A stretch of DNA of 42,091 bases from Oscillospiraceae bacterium (GCA_017452605.1 JAFTMB010000053.1:1-42091); one strand, 5' to 3'; counted from the stretch's first letter, positions 31,634 through 41,113 are shown. The notes: generated from the letters alone by a model not told the origin. Translations and numbers: made by a program.

Positions 31634-33034
31634 ATGGATACCAAAACCACTGTCATTTCAGAGGCGGCGCTGCAGCAGCAGCTTCAAATCTGTGACCATA
31701 TTCACGCCTGGTGGCTTACCCAAAACATCACCCCCACCGCCTATGTGGAAACCTACGGCTGTCAGCAAAACGAGGCAGATTCGGAAAAGCTGCGGGGCTA
31801 TCTGATCCAATGCGGCTACGGAATCGTCAAAGAGGCCGAGGGCGCGGATGTGGTGATTATGAACACCTGCGCCATCCGGGAACACGCCGAGCAGCGGGTA
31901 TTTGGCAATCTGGGGGCGCTGACCCACACCAAGCGCCGCCATAGCCGGCAGAAGATTTTTCTGTGCGGCTGCATGGCAGGCGAAACCAAGGTGTCAGACC
32001 GTATCAAAAAAAGCTATCCCCATGTAGACGGGGTGTTTTCCACCCACCATTTGTGGCAGTTTCCGGAAATTCTTTGGAAAATCCTCAGTGGCAGCAAGCG
32101 GCAGTTTTACATCGCCGACGAGCCCGGCTCTATTGCCGAGGGTATCCCCCAGCAGCGCGACAGCAGCTTAAAAAGCTGGGTCAGCATTATGTACGGCTGC
32201 AACAATTTCTGCACCTACTGCATCGTGCCCTATGTCCGGGGACGGGAACGCAGCCGAAAGAAAGAGGATATTTTGGCAGAGTGCCGCTGCCTGATTGAAA
32301 ACGGCAGCAAGGAAATTACCCTACTGGGTCAAAATGTCAATTCCTACGGCAAGGATTTGGCCCTTGGTTACGATTTTTCCGATTTGCTGGCAGAAATCGC
32401 CCAAATCCCCGGGGATTTTCTCATCCGGTTTATGACCAGCCACCCCAGAGATGCCGGCAGGAAGCTCTTTGACACCATGGCTTCCTTCCCGAAAATCGCC
32501 AAGCAGCTGCATCTTCCTTTCCAATCCGGTTCTTCCCGGGTGCTAAAGGCTATGAACCGCCACTATGACCGGGAAAAATATCTGGAATTGGTGCGCTACG
32601 CCAAGTCCGTCATGCCGGATTTGGTGCTTACCAGCGATGTGATTGTAGGCTTCCCCGGAGAAACGGAGGAGGAATTTGAGGAAACCGTTTCCCTGATTCA
32701 GGAGGTTCATTACGATTCTCTGTTTACCTTTATCTTCTCCCCCCGGACAGGAACGCCCGCGGCATCCATGGATGACCCCACCTCCAAGGAGGAGAAAAAC
32801 CGCCGATTTGACCGGCTGTGCAACCTGCAAAACGCCATTTCTGAGGAAATCCACAGAAATTATGTGGGCAAATGCCTGCGCTGTCTGATTGACGGCACCG
32901 ACGACGGTTTGCTCACCGCCCGCACTGAAGGCGGACGGCTGGTACGCCTGCCTGGAGATAAGAGCCTTGTGGGCACATTCCAAAACATCACCATTACCGG
33001 CTCCACCACCTGGAGCCTGACCGGTCAGCTGTAA
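31634..33034 (+). CDS. miaB: tRNA-2-methylthio-N6-dimethylallyladenosine synthase
   Basis: This 466-residue radical SAM methylthiotransferase adds the ms2 group to i6A37 of tRNA. ATG 31634 is nine bases after GGAGG. The UPF0004 domain has the three auxiliary-cluster Cys in YVETYGCQQNEAD, MNTCAIREHAEQR and LCGCMA. The radical SAM motif is GCNNFCTYCIVPYVRGRERSR, with GQNVNSYG, FMTSHPRD and QSGSSRVLKAMNR. The TRAM domain is at the end (GKCLRCLIDG). The RGRERSR and QNVNSYG signatures favour MiaB over MtaB or RimO. miaA, which makes its i6A substrate, lies in the same block. Confidence 0.95.
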   Translation: MDTKTTVISEAALQQQLQICDHIHAWWLTQNITPTAYVETYGCQQNEADSEKLRGYLIQCGYGIVKEAEGADVVIMNTCAIREHAEQRVFGNLGALTHTKRRHSRQKIFLCGCMAGETKVSDRIKKSYPHVDGVFSTHHLWQFPEILWKILSGSKRQFYIADEPGSIAEGIPQQRDSSLKSWVSIMYGCNNFCTYCIVPYVRGRERSRKKEDILAECRCLIENGSKEITLLGQNVNSYGKDLALGYDFSDLLAEIAQIPGDFLIRFMTSHPRDAGRKLFDTMASFPKIAKQLHLPFQSGSSRVLKAMNRHYDREKYLELVRYAKSVMPDLVLTSDVIVGFPGETEEEFEETVSLIQEVHYDSLFTFIFSPRTGTPAASMDDPTSKEEKNRRFDRLCNLQNAISEEIHRNYVGKCLRCLIDGTDDGLLTARTEGGRLVRLPGDKSLVGTFQNITITGSTTWSLTGQL

Positions 33035-33064
33035 GACCATCACATAAGAAAAGAGGTTACGCCA

Positions 33065-35668
33065 ATGGCAAAGCCTAACAACGAAATGACTCCCATGCGG
33101 CGTCAGTATCATCAAATCAAGGAGCGCAATCAGGACAGTATTCTGTTTTTCCGGCTGGGCGACTTTTATGAAATGTTTGATGAGGATGCGGTGCTTGCCT
33201 CCCGGGAGCTGGATTTGACTTTAACCACCCGGGACCGGAATAAGTCCAAGGAAGAGCAGACCCCCATGTGCGGTGTGCCCTATCACAGCGTGGACGCTTA
33301 TATCGCCCGTCTGGTGCAAAAAGGCTACAAGGTGGCTATCTGCGAGCAGATGACCGACCCCGCCACCACCAAGGGCTTGGTGGAACGGGACATCACCCGC
33401 ATTGTCACCCCCGGCACAGTGACGGAAAGCTGCATGCTGGAGGAGCGGAAGAACAACTATTTCGCCTGCCTGTACGGCGCGGGCAAATACGGTCTGGCCT
33501 TTTGCGATATTTCCACCGGCGTGTTTTACGCCACCGTCTGCGCCGACGAGCCTACCGCCATCTCCGAGCTGGGCCGTTTTGCCCCGGCAGAAGTGCTGCG
33601 CTTTGGCGAAAATGTTTCCACCGCAGCCTTTGACGATACCCTCTTCCGCCGCTTAAGCTGCTGTGTCAACGAGGGAAGCCGGGAGTCCTTCCCCGGGGAG
33701 GATATGGAAAACCTTCTCCAGACCCACTTTGGCTTAAGCCTTTCCCAGCTGGGTCTGACCGGTCTGCCGGAGGCTATTATGGCCAGCGGCGCTCTGCTGC
33801 ACACCTTAAAATCCCTGCAGAAAAACGACCTTTCCCACATCCGCAGCCTGGAATATTACACCACCGGAAAATTCATGGAGCTGGATTTAGACACCCGCCG
33901 CAATCTGGAGCTGGTGGAAACCATGCGCTCCAAGGAGAAAAAGGGCAGCGTTCTGTGGGTGCTGGATAAAACCCAGACCGCCATGGGCGGCCGTATGCTG
34001 CGCAGCTGGCTGGAAAAGCCCCTGCTGGACATCTCGGAAATCACCCACCGCCACAGCGCTGTGGAGGAGCTGGTTGAGTCCACCGTCTTCCGGGGCGAGC
34101 TGACCCAGGCGCTGAAGGGCGTTACCGACTTTGAGCGGATTATGACCAGAATTTCCACCGGCTCTGTCAACGCCAGAGATTTGCTGGGCCTTGCCAGCGG
34201 TCTTCGGGCGCTGCCGGATGTAAAGCTGCAGCTGCAGCAGCTGCGCAGTCCCCTGCTGAAAAAGCTCAACGATGCCATTGACCCCTTGACCGACTGCGCA
34301 GATTTGATTGAAAACACCATTCACGAAAAAGCACCCCTTTCCATTCGGGAGGGCGGCATTATCAAAGACGGCGCAAACGAGGAAGTGGACCGCCTGCGCA
34401 GCATCATGGACGGCGGTGCGGAAATCATGGCCGCCATCGAAGCCCGGGAAAAGGAAGCCACCGGCATCCGCACCCTGAAGGTCAGCTTTAACCGGGTGTT
34501 TGGCTACTACATCGAGGTTTCCAAGTCCTTTGTAGACCAGGTTCCCGACCGTTATATCCGCCGCCAAACCCTGACCAACAACGAACGCTACATCACCCCG
34601 GAATTAAAAGAGCTGGAAGACCAGGTGTTAAACGCCAAGGACCGGCTCACCGCCCTGGAATATCAGCTGTTTACCCAGCTGCGGGAGCATCTTGCCCAAC
34701 AGGCCGTCCGGGTGCAGCTGACCGCCGCTGCCGTCGCTGCCGCGGATGTACTCAGCTCTTTGGCAAATGTTGCGGTGCAGCGGGGCTATTGCCGCCCGGA
34801 AATGACTCTGGGCTCTGAAATTTCCATCACTGACGGCCGCCACCCGGTGGTGGAAACCATGCTCAAGGACTCTTTGTTTGTGCCCAACGACACTTTCCTT
34901 GGCAGCGCGGACAACCAGGTTTCCATTATCACCGGCCCTAACATGGCGGGTAAATCCACCTATATGCGGCAGGTTGCGCTGATTGTGCTGCTGGCGCAAA
35001 TCGGCTCCTTTGTTCCTGCCCGCAGCGCCCGGCTGGGCATTGTGGACCGGGTGTTTACCAGAATCGGCGCCAGCGACGATTTGGCGTCGGGTCAGTCTAC
35101 CTTTATGGTGGAAATGACGGAGGTTGCCAACATCTTAAAATATGCCACCAGCCGCTCTCTTCTGATTTTGGACGAAATCGGCAGAGGTACCTCCACCTAC
35201 GATGGCATGTCCATCGCCCGGGCGGTGCTGGAATATGCCGCCAGTCCCAAAAAGTTGGGAGCGAAGACCCTGTTTGCCACCCACTATCACGAGCTTTCTA
35301 CTCTGGAACATAAGCTTCCCAATGTGAAAAACTACAACATCGCCGTGAAAAAGAGGGGCGAGCAAATGATTTTCCTGCGGAAAATCGTCCCCGGCGCCAC
35401 CGACGACAGCTACGGCATCGAGGTTGCCAAGCTGGCGGGTCTTCCCGGCAGTGTCATCACCCGGGCAAGAGAAATCCTGCAGGAGCTGGAAAGCGAAGCG
35501 CCCAGCGCCCCCGCCGCCCCCATTTCCCGGGAGGAAGACGATCAGGTGAGCATGCTGGACCTGACCGCTCAGCAGCTGCGCGCCGCGCTGGAAACCATCA
35601 GCGTGGAAACCCTTACGCCCATTGAAGCCATGAACGAGCTGTACAAGCTGAAAAAATTACTGAACTGA
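33065..35668 (+). CDS. mutS: DNA mismatch repair protein MutS
   Basis: This 867-residue protein binds mismatches and starts repair. Domain I opens with TPMRRQYHQIKERNQDSILF and carries the mismatch-wedge FYE motif (Phe34-Glu36). The clamp and lever domains run to about residue 570. The ATPase has Walker A GPNMAGKST (624-632), STFMVEMTEVANIL, Walker B LILDEIGRGTSTYDG (Asp703, Glu704) and FATHYHEL. The C-terminus has the ...TPIEAMNELYKLKKLL helix typical of true MutS1. AAGAGG precedes ATG 33065. Confidence 0.97.
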   Translation: MAKPNNEMTPMRRQYHQIKERNQDSILFFRLGDFYEMFDEDAVLASRELDLTLTTRDRNKSKEEQTPMCGVPYHSVDAYIARLVQKGYKVAICEQMTDPATTKGLVERDITRIVTPGTVTESCMLEERKNNYFACLYGAGKYGLAFCDISTGVFYATVCADEPTAISELGRFAPAEVLRFGENVSTAAFDDTLFRRLSCCVNEGSRESFPGEDMENLLQTHFGLSLSQLGLTGLPEAIMASGALLHTLKSLQKNDLSHIRSLEYYTTGKFMELDLDTRRNLELVETMRSKEKKGSVLWVLDKTQTAMGGRMLRSWLEKPLLDISEITHRHSAVEELVESTVFRGELTQALKGVTDFERIMTRISTGSVNARDLLGLASGLRALPDVKLQLQQLRSPLLKKLNDAIDPLTDCADLIENTIHEKAPLSIREGGIIKDGANEEVDRLRSIMDGGAEIMAAIEAREKEATGIRTLKVSFNRVFGYYIEVSKSFVDQVPDRYIRRQTLTNNERYITPELKELEDQVLNAKDRLTALEYQLFTQLREHLAQQAVRVQLTAAAVAAADVLSSLANVAVQRGYCRPEMTLGSEISITDGRHPVVETMLKDSLFVPNDTFLGSADNQVSIITGPNMAGKSTYMRQVALIVLLAQIGSFVPARSARLGIVDRVFTRIGASDDLASGQSTFMVEMTEVANILKYATSRSLLILDEIGRGTSTYDGMSIARAVLEYAASPKKLGAKTLFATHYHELSTLEHKLPNVKNYNIAVKKRGEQMIFLRKIVPGATDDSYGIEVAKLAGLPGSVITRAREILQELESEAPSAPAAPISREEDDQVSMLDLTAQQLRAALETISVETLTPIEAMNELYKLKKLLN

Positions 35669-35669
35669 T

Positions 35670-36359
35670 ATGAAATTTACCCCATTACTGCCTGGTCTTA
35701 AGCAACAGCATTTCGGCTGGAGATACCTGATGTTTCAGGTGATTTTCCTGCCCCGGCTGCTGAGTCTTGTATTTGCCCTTTTGGGCGTTAGCATCAGCAG
35801 CACCATTCAAAACTTTCTCTATTTTTCCATCAACGCCTTTGTGGCGATTTGGATTTTCAGGGACTTCTGGAAGGAAACCCTTTCCGCTTTTCCAAAGGAT
35901 TTATCCAAAATTCTCCTTGTTGGCGTATGCGGATTCTTCCTTTACCGGCTTTTATCCTTGGCCGTGGGAATGCTGATTGCCGCCATTGACCCCTCTTTTG
36001 TCAACGCCAACGACCAAAACATTGCCCAAATGAGTCAGGAAAACTACCTGCTCATGGCCCTTGGTACTGTGATTTTAGCCCCCATTGCGGAGGAAGTGTT
36101 TCACCGGGGCGTCATGTTTGGCCTTTTGTACCGCCGCAGCCCAGTGGCTGGCTACATTGTTTCCACCGTGGTGTTCAGCCTGGTACACATCCACAATTAC
36201 ATTGGCCTGCTGCCGCCCCAAACCATGCTGCTGTGCTTTTTGCAGTACCTGCCTGCCGGAGTGTGCTTAGCAGCTGCCTACCACATATCCGGGTCTATCT
36301 TGACCCCCATTCTAATTCACAGCGCTGTGAATGCCATTGCTATTTTGTCTGTGAGGTGA
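35670..36359 (+). CDS. CPBP family intramembrane metalloprotease
   Basis: This 229-residue protein has about six to seven membrane helices. It has the Abi/CPBP motifs: EEVFHRGVMFG (EExxxR-type motif 1, here with F-H-R), a FSLVHIHNY histidine motif, and HSAVNAIA in the last helix. Glu and His residues form the active site of CAAX-like intramembrane proteases. It starts one base after the mutS stop with no strong ribosome site, so it depends on reinitiation after mutS. mutL follows after four bases. A protease inserted between mutS and mutL is functionally unexplained. Confidence 0.88.
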   Translation: MKFTPLLPGLKQQHFGWRYLMFQVIFLPRLLSLVFALLGVSISSTIQNFLYFSINAFVAIWIFRDFWKETLSAFPKDLSKILLVGVCGFFLYRLLSLAVGMLIAAIDPSFVNANDQNIAQMSQENYLLMALGTVILAPIAEEVFHRGVMFGLLYRRSPVAGYIVSTVVFSLVHIHNYIGLLPPQTMLLCFLQYLPAGVCLAAAYHISGSILTPILIHSAVNAIAILSVR

Positions 36360-36363
36360 GCGT

Positions 36364-38259
36364 ATGCCCAAAATTGTTCAGCTATCGAGCCATGTTGCCA
36401 ATTTAATTGCCGCCGGCGAGGTGGTGGAACGGCCTGCTTCCGTCGTAAAAGAGCTGCTGGAAAACGCAGTAGACGCCGGTGCCAGCAAAATCACCGTGGA
36501 AATCCAAAACGGCGGCATGACCTTCTTGCGGGTCACCGATAACGGCTGCGGCATGGCCGCCGAGGATGCCCGAACCGCCTTTTTGCGCCACGCCACCTCC
36601 AAACTGCGCACCGCCGAGGATTTGGCCGCCATTTCCACCATGGGTTTCCGTGGCGAGGCCCTGGCTGCCATCGCCTCTGTCAGCCGCATCGATCTGCTGA
36701 CCAAAACCGCCGGCGCTATTGCCGGCACGGATTTACATTTGGATGCAGGGAAAATCACCCGGGAAGACGAGGTTGGCTGCCCCGACGGCACCACCATTAT
36801 CGTCAGAGATTTGTTCTACAACACCCCTGCCCGGATGAAGTTTATGAAGTCTGATACCTACGAGGGCAGCAAGGTCTCCGAAGCCGTACAGCTGCAGGCC
36901 CTTGCCCACCCGGAGGTCAGCTTTACCTTTATCAAAGACGGAAAGCAGCTGCTTTCCACCCCGGGAACCGGGGATTTGCAGGCGGCAGTTTACTGCGTTT
37001 ACGGCAGAACCTTTGCCCAAATGGCAAAGGTGGACAGCCGCTGGGAGCAGCACCGTCTTTTAGGCTATGTGACAAAACCCACCGATGCCCGGCCCAGCCG
37101 CACCATGCAGACCTTCTTTGTCAACGGTCGGCCGGTAAAATCCCGGCTTTTGGTGGCTGCGCTGGAGGAGGCCTACCGCAATCAGCTGATGGTGGGTAAA
37201 TTCCCTGCCTGCGTGCTGCACATTACCATGCCTGCCAATTTGGTGGATGTGAATGTCCACCCCGCCAAGACGGAAGTGAAATTCCTTTCCGAAAAGGCGG
37301 TGTTTGACTGTGTTCACTATGGCGTACTGGCGGCGCTGAATCAGCAGACGGACCGTCCTCAGATGCGCCTTACCACCCCGGCAGCCGCCCCTGCTGCCAC
37401 TCCCGCTCCCAATCGGGCCCAAAGCGGAAAGCAGGATAGCTTTTTCCGCACCATGACCGCCCAGGAATACCAGAATTTCACCCAGCTGATGAAGCCCGTT
37501 TCCAAACCCGAGCAAAAATTTGCCGCCCCGAATCCTGCAGAGCGGCAAATGGATACTTCCTTCCGGGAAACCGTCTTCACCCCGGCGATTACGCCCAAGT
37601 CTGAGCCGGTTGTTGTACCCACCAAAGAAACAATCGCGGTGGAAACGCCAGCTCCCGAGCCGGTGCAGGAGGTTCTCCCCATGCCCGAGGAAATTCCCTG
37701 GCGGATGGTGGGCGAGCTTTATAATAGCTATGTCCTTGTGGAGCAGGGCGAGGATGCCTATCTTATCGACAAGCACGCCGCCCACGAGCGGATACTCTTT
37801 GAAAAGCTGAAAGCCAATCAGGAGGCCATCACTCCTCAGCTGCTTCTGACCCCGGTGCCGGTTCGTCTCAGCCCGGAATCCGTGGCGCTGCTGCTGGACA
37901 ACAAGGCTCTCTTAGCCGAGCTTGGCTTTGACATTGACGAATTTGGCAACAACACGGTGATGCTCCGGCAAATCCCCATGGATTTAACGGCGGAGCTGGC
38001 TGCCGAAACCCTGGAAACCATCGCGGCGGATTTGATGAACGGCCGCCGGGAACGCTCCACAACCGTTCGCGACGAAGTGCTTCACACCGTGGCCTGCAAA
38101 GCAGCCATCAAAGCCGGCTGGGTCAATGACGAAAAAGAATTGCTGGCCCTTGTAAAGCAGGTCATGAGCCGCGAAGACCTGAAATACTGCCCCCACGGCA
38201 GACCGATTTGCATTTCCCTAAGTAAAAAACAGCTGGAAAAGCAGTTTAAGCGCAGCTGA
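36364..38259 (+). CDS. mutL: DNA mismatch repair protein MutL
   Basis: This 631-residue protein has the GHKL ATPase N-terminus: AAGEVVERPASVVKELLENAVDAGA, DNGCGM, STMGFRGEALAAI and GTTIIVRDLFYNTPAR. A variable Pro/Ala-rich linker covers about 340-440. The C-terminal endonuclease/dimer domain has DKHAAHERILFE (Asp469, His471, Glu475, Glu480). This is the DxHAxxExxxxE nickase motif, with Lys at the usually Gln position, plus ACKAAIKAG and CPHGRPI. The nuclease form is normal for bacteria lacking MutH. The start at 36364 is preceded by GTGAGCGT, a weak site, and is probably coupled to the CPBP gene. Confidence 0.96.
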   Translation: MPKIVQLSSHVANLIAAGEVVERPASVVKELLENAVDAGASKITVEIQNGGMTFLRVTDNGCGMAAEDARTAFLRHATSKLRTAEDLAAISTMGFRGEALAAIASVSRIDLLTKTAGAIAGTDLHLDAGKITREDEVGCPDGTTIIVRDLFYNTPARMKFMKSDTYEGSKVSEAVQLQALAHPEVSFTFIKDGKQLLSTPGTGDLQAAVYCVYGRTFAQMAKVDSRWEQHRLLGYVTKPTDARPSRTMQTFFVNGRPVKSRLLVAALEEAYRNQLMVGKFPACVLHITMPANLVDVNVHPAKTEVKFLSEKAVFDCVHYGVLAALNQQTDRPQMRLTTPAAAPAATPAPNRAQSGKQDSFFRTMTAQEYQNFTQLMKPVSKPEQKFAAPNPAERQMDTSFRETVFTPAITPKSEPVVVPTKETIAVETPAPEPVQEVLPMPEEIPWRMVGELYNSYVLVEQGEDAYLIDKHAAHERILFEKLKANQEAITPQLLLTPVPVRLSPESVALLLDNKALLAELGFDIDEFGNNTVMLRQIPMDLTAELAAETLETIAADLMNGRRERSTTVRDEVLHTVACKAAIKAGWVNDEKELLALVKQVMSREDLKYCPHGRPICISLSKKQLEKQFKRS

Positions 38260-38275
38260 TTTTGGAGGATACATT

Positions 38276-38557
38276 ATGGAAGAAATTAAGAAGAAATTTT
38301 TACAGCTGCAGGGCCTTGACCGGCTCGCCTACGGCATCAATGTGCTGTGCATGGGCTGCGTGGTACTCTTTTTCGTGCTGGAAGTCACCGGCTTCTGGCC
38401 CGAGGCATACCTGGTCTACTCCCCGGCAGCCGCCGTTTTGATGCTGACCCAGGCGTATCTGGACCGGAATAACAAGAAAAAGGGCTCTTTGATTTTCTGC
38501 CTGATTGCAGGCATTTTGCTGGCAGTGGTATCTGCCCTGCTGTTTATTTTCCTATGA
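38276..38557 (+). CDS. small three-helix membrane protein
   Basis: This 93-residue protein has a short amphipathic N-terminus (MEEIKKKFLQLQGLDRLAYG) and three hydrophobic helices near 21-42, 47-62 and 71-93, with a basic NNKKKG turn between the last two. I recognise no family. GGAGG lies seven bases before ATG 38276, and its stop overlaps the miaA start by four bases. Expression with mutL and miaA is therefore built in. The function is unknown. Confidence 0.8.
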   Translation: MEEIKKKFLQLQGLDRLAYGINVLCMGCVVLFFVLEVTGFWPEAYLVYSPAAAVLMLTQAYLDRNNKKKGSLIFCLIAGILLAVVSALLFIFL

Positions 38558-39489
38558 GCTCCATTATTTGTATCGCCGGGCCTACCGCCTCCGGCAAAAC
38601 CGCCCTGGCTGTTTCCCTGGCAAAGGAGCTGGACGGCGAAGTCATTTCCTGTGACTCCATGCAGATTTACAAGGATATGGACATCGGCACCGCCAAGCCC
38701 ACCTTGGACGAAATGGAGGGCGTACCCCACCACATGCTTTCCGTGGTGGAGCCTTGGGAGGATTTTTCCGTCAGCCGCTACTGTGAAATGGCAACCCCCA
38801 TTTTAGACGATATTCTCGCCCGGGGCAAAACCGCCATTATCGCCGGCGGTACGGGTCTTTACATGGACAGCCTCATTCGCGGTAATGATTTTGCCCCCTT
38901 CCCTGCCACAGGTATGCGGGAAAAATTAGAGGCAAAAGCGGACGAGCTGGGCATGGAAGCCATGCTTTCAGAGCTTGCTGCCATTGATCCGGAAACCGCT
39001 AAGCGTCTGCACCTGAAGGATAGAAAGCGGATTATCCGCGCGCTGGAAGTGTACTACGAAACCGGGCAGACCATCACCCAGCACAACAAAAAAACCCAGG
39101 AAGTTCCGCCCCGCTATCAGCCGGTATGGCTGGGTCTTGACTTTGCTGACAGGCAAGAGCTTTACCGCAGAATTGATATGCGGGTGGAGCTGATGCTGCA
39201 GCAGGGCCTTGTGGAAGAAATCCGCAGTCTTCTTGACAAGGGAATCCCCAAAAAATGCACCGCCATGCAGGCCATTGGCTACAAGGAGTTCGTGGACGCT
39301 TTGGACGGTGTCATCACCATAGAGGAGGCCGCCGCCAAGGTGCAGCAGTCCTCCCGCCACTATGCCAAGCGGCAGCTGACCTGGTTCCGCCGCAACGAAA
39401 ATATGCGCTGGCTGACCCGGCAATCCGGCGACGGCGCTGACAAAATTCTCTCGCTCGCCCGACAGGTTGTGCAAGAAACCGACAAGTAA
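38554..39489 (+). CDS. miaA: tRNA dimethylallyltransferase
   Basis: This 311-residue enzyme transfers dimethylallyl to A37 of tRNA, giving the substrate for MiaB. It has the P-loop CIAGPTASGKTALA, DSMQIYKDMDIGTAKPT, VPHHMLSVVEP, IIAGGTGLYMDSLIRG, the DRKRIIRALEVYYETG region and AMQAIGYKEF followed by SSRHYAKRQLTWFRRN. The length is normal. It starts in an ATGA overlap with the small membrane protein. Confidence 0.97.
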   Translation: MSSIICIAGPTASGKTALAVSLAKELDGEVISCDSMQIYKDMDIGTAKPTLDEMEGVPHHMLSVVEPWEDFSVSRYCEMATPILDDILARGKTAIIAGGTGLYMDSLIRGNDFAPFPATGMREKLEAKADELGMEAMLSELAAIDPETAKRLHLKDRKRIIRALEVYYETGQTITQHNKKTQEVPPRYQPVWLGLDFADRQELYRRIDMRVELMLQQGLVEEIRSLLDKGIPKKCTAMQAIGYKEFVDALDGVITIEEAAAKVQQSSRHYAKRQLTWFRRNENMRWLTRQSGDGADKILSLARQVVQETDK

Positions 39490-39532
39490 GCCGTGATAAG
39501 ATAGGTACATCCTAAAAAAAGAAGGTGTACTT

Positions 39533-39763
39533 ATGTCAGAAACCAACAATTTACAGGAAGCTATTTTAAAAGAGGTTCGCCGGGATAAAGTGCCGGTGAC
39601 ACTGTTTTTGATGAACGGCTTCCAGCTCCGTGGAATCATCACAGGGTACGACAGCTTTGTGGTGGTACTGGTGACAGATGGAAAACAGCAGATGATTTAC
39701 AAGCACGCAATTTCCACTCTGGCGCCCATGAAGCAGCTGAAAGCCGCCACCAGCGCACCCTGA
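39533..39763 (+). CDS. hfq: RNA chaperone Hfq
   Basis: This 76-residue Sm-like protein forms a hexamer and binds sRNA and mRNA. Sm1 covers NLQEAILKEVRRDKVPVTLFLMNGFQLRGIITGYDSF and Sm2 is QQMIYKHAISTLAP with the YKHA proximal RNA site. It follows miaA by 43 bases, the usual hfq context. The C-terminal tail is very short (about ten residues), as in Gram-positive Hfq. Confidence 0.96.
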   Translation: MSETNNLQEAILKEVRRDKVPVTLFLMNGFQLRGIITGYDSFVVVLVTDGKQQMIYKHAISTLAPMKQLKAATSAP

Positions 39764-39768
39764 CTGAC

Positions 39769-39807
39769 AAGCAAAGGCGACGGCTGAAACTGCCGTCGCC
39801 TTTGCTT
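39769..39807 (+). terminator. long perfect hairpin behind hfq
   Basis: A 16-base stem (39769-39784 with 39792-39807) with a seven-base loop starts six bases after the hfq stop. The following sequence, GACTG, has no T run, so it is either a weak terminator or an RNA-stabilising/processing element. It ends the miaB-hfq block. Confidence 0.65.
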
Positions 39808-39838
39808 GACTGAATGTAGACAGAAAGAAGGAAACACT

Positions 39839-40549
39839 ATGTCCATTGCTGAAAATGTTGCCGTCATCCGGGATCATATTGCCCTTTCCGCCGCCCAGGC
39901 CGGCCGCAATCCGGAAGAAATCCTGCTGTGCGCCGCCACCAAAATGAACGATGCCGACGCCGTCCGTCAGGCCATCGCCGCCGGCGTGGATTGCTGCGGA
40001 GAAAACCGGGTTCAGGAGCTTACCCAAAAGCTTTCCCAGGATGCCTATCGGGGCGCTCCGGTGCATTTTATCGGCCATTTGCAGACCAACAAAGTAAAGC
40101 AGGTGGTGGGCAAGGTGGATTTGATTCAAAGCGTGGACAGCCTGCGCCTTTTGGAGGCGGTGAACCGGGAGGCCGCCCGGCAGGGTATCACGCAAAACAT
40201 TCTTCTGGAAATCAACATCGGCAAGGAAGAGAGCAAATCCGGCTTTTCCCAGGAGGAAATCTGGGAGGTTTTGGACAAATTCCCCCTTTATTCCAATGTG
40301 AATCTCCAAGGACTCATGGCAATCCCTCCCATTTTGCAAAATTCGGGAGATAACGACAAATTTTTTCAAGAAATGTACAACCTTTCTGTTGACATAACGG
40401 CAAAAAAAAGCGATAATATATCCATGGGCATTCTGTCTATGGGTATGTCCGACGACTATGGCAGCGCCATCCGGTGCGGCAGTACCATGATCCGCGTCGG
40501 CACCGCCATTTTTGGACACCGCAATTATGCCAAGCCTCATCTAGGATGA
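39839..40549 (+). CDS. YggS/YlmE family PLP homeostasis protein
   Basis: This 236-residue protein starts at ATG 39839, seven bases after AAGG; a longer frame runs back into the hairpin. It is a fold-III PLP barrel with the cofactor lysine in LLCAATKMNDA (Lys35), GENRVQELTQK, FIGHLQTNKVKQVVG, LLEINIGKEESKSG, and SMGMSDDYGSAIRCGSTMIRVGTAIFG. The protein carries and buffers PLP rather than catalysing a reaction. In Bacillus the equivalent ylmE lies just before sepF, as here. Confidence 0.94.
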   Translation: MSIAENVAVIRDHIALSAAQAGRNPEEILLCAATKMNDADAVRQAIAAGVDCCGENRVQELTQKLSQDAYRGAPVHFIGHLQTNKVKQVVGKVDLIQSVDSLRLLEAVNREAARQGITQNILLEINIGKEESKSGFSQEEIWEVLDKFPLYSNVNLQGLMAIPPILQNSGDNDKFFQEMYNLSVDITAKKSDNISMGILSMGMSDDYGSAIRCGSTMIRVGTAIFGHRNYAKPHLG

Positions 40550-40576
40550 TGTGAATATACAGGAGGAAAAGATAAC

Positions 40577-41113
40577 ATGAGTATTTGGGACAATTTAAAG
40601 AAGTTTACCCAGCCTTACGCAGATGACGATTACGAAGATGAATACGAAGACGACCTGGGCGAAAGCTACGAGGAAGAAGCCGAATCCGAAGTTCGCTCCA
40701 ACCGCCGTCGCCGCCCCGCTTTTGGCTTCTCTTCCGTAGAGGACACCGCTTCTCAGGCCAGCGCAGCCAGCGCTGTGGATTCTTCCGCCAATGAGCCCGC
40801 CAGCGACCGTTTCAGCGGCCAGGTGATCAATCTCAGCGGCAGCCCCAGAGTGGCTCTGCATCATATCACTGTTTTTAAGGACAGCTCCGTTCCTGCCGAC
40901 GATCTGCGCAAGAGAAAGGCTGTCATCGTAAATATGGAAAATGTGGACAAGGCTACCGCCCGCCGCATTGTTGACTTCCTGTCCGGCTGCATTTACGCCA
41001 TCGGCGGCAAGGTCAAGAAAGTTTCCCAGGCTACTTACCTGTTCAGCCCCAGCAATGTAGAAGTGGAAGGCGACCTGGAAAATCTCGAAGGCGAAGTCGA
41101 AACCTATCTGTAA
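40577..41113 (+). CDS. sepF: cell division protein SepF
   Basis: This 178-residue protein has an N-terminal membrane-binding amphipathic helix (MSIWDNLKKFT), an acidic then basic disordered linker of about 75 residues (EDEYEDDLGE ... RSNRRRRPA), and the C-terminal SepF/DUF552 domain (about 92-178). That domain has VINMENVDKATARRIVDFLSG-like VNMENVDKATARRIVDF and GCIYAIGGKVKKVSQATYLFSP. SepF polymerises and ties FtsZ to the membrane. AGGAGG lies nine bases before ATG 40577. The long linker is typical of Clostridia. Confidence 0.95.
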   Translation: MSIWDNLKKFTQPYADDDYEDEYEDDLGESYEEEAESEVRSNRRRRPAFGFSSVEDTASQASAASAVDSSANEPASDRFSGQVINLSGSPRVALHHITVFKDSSVPADDLRKRKAVIVNMENVDKATARRIVDFLSGCIYAIGGKVKKVSQATYLFSPSNVEVEGDLENLEGEVETYL

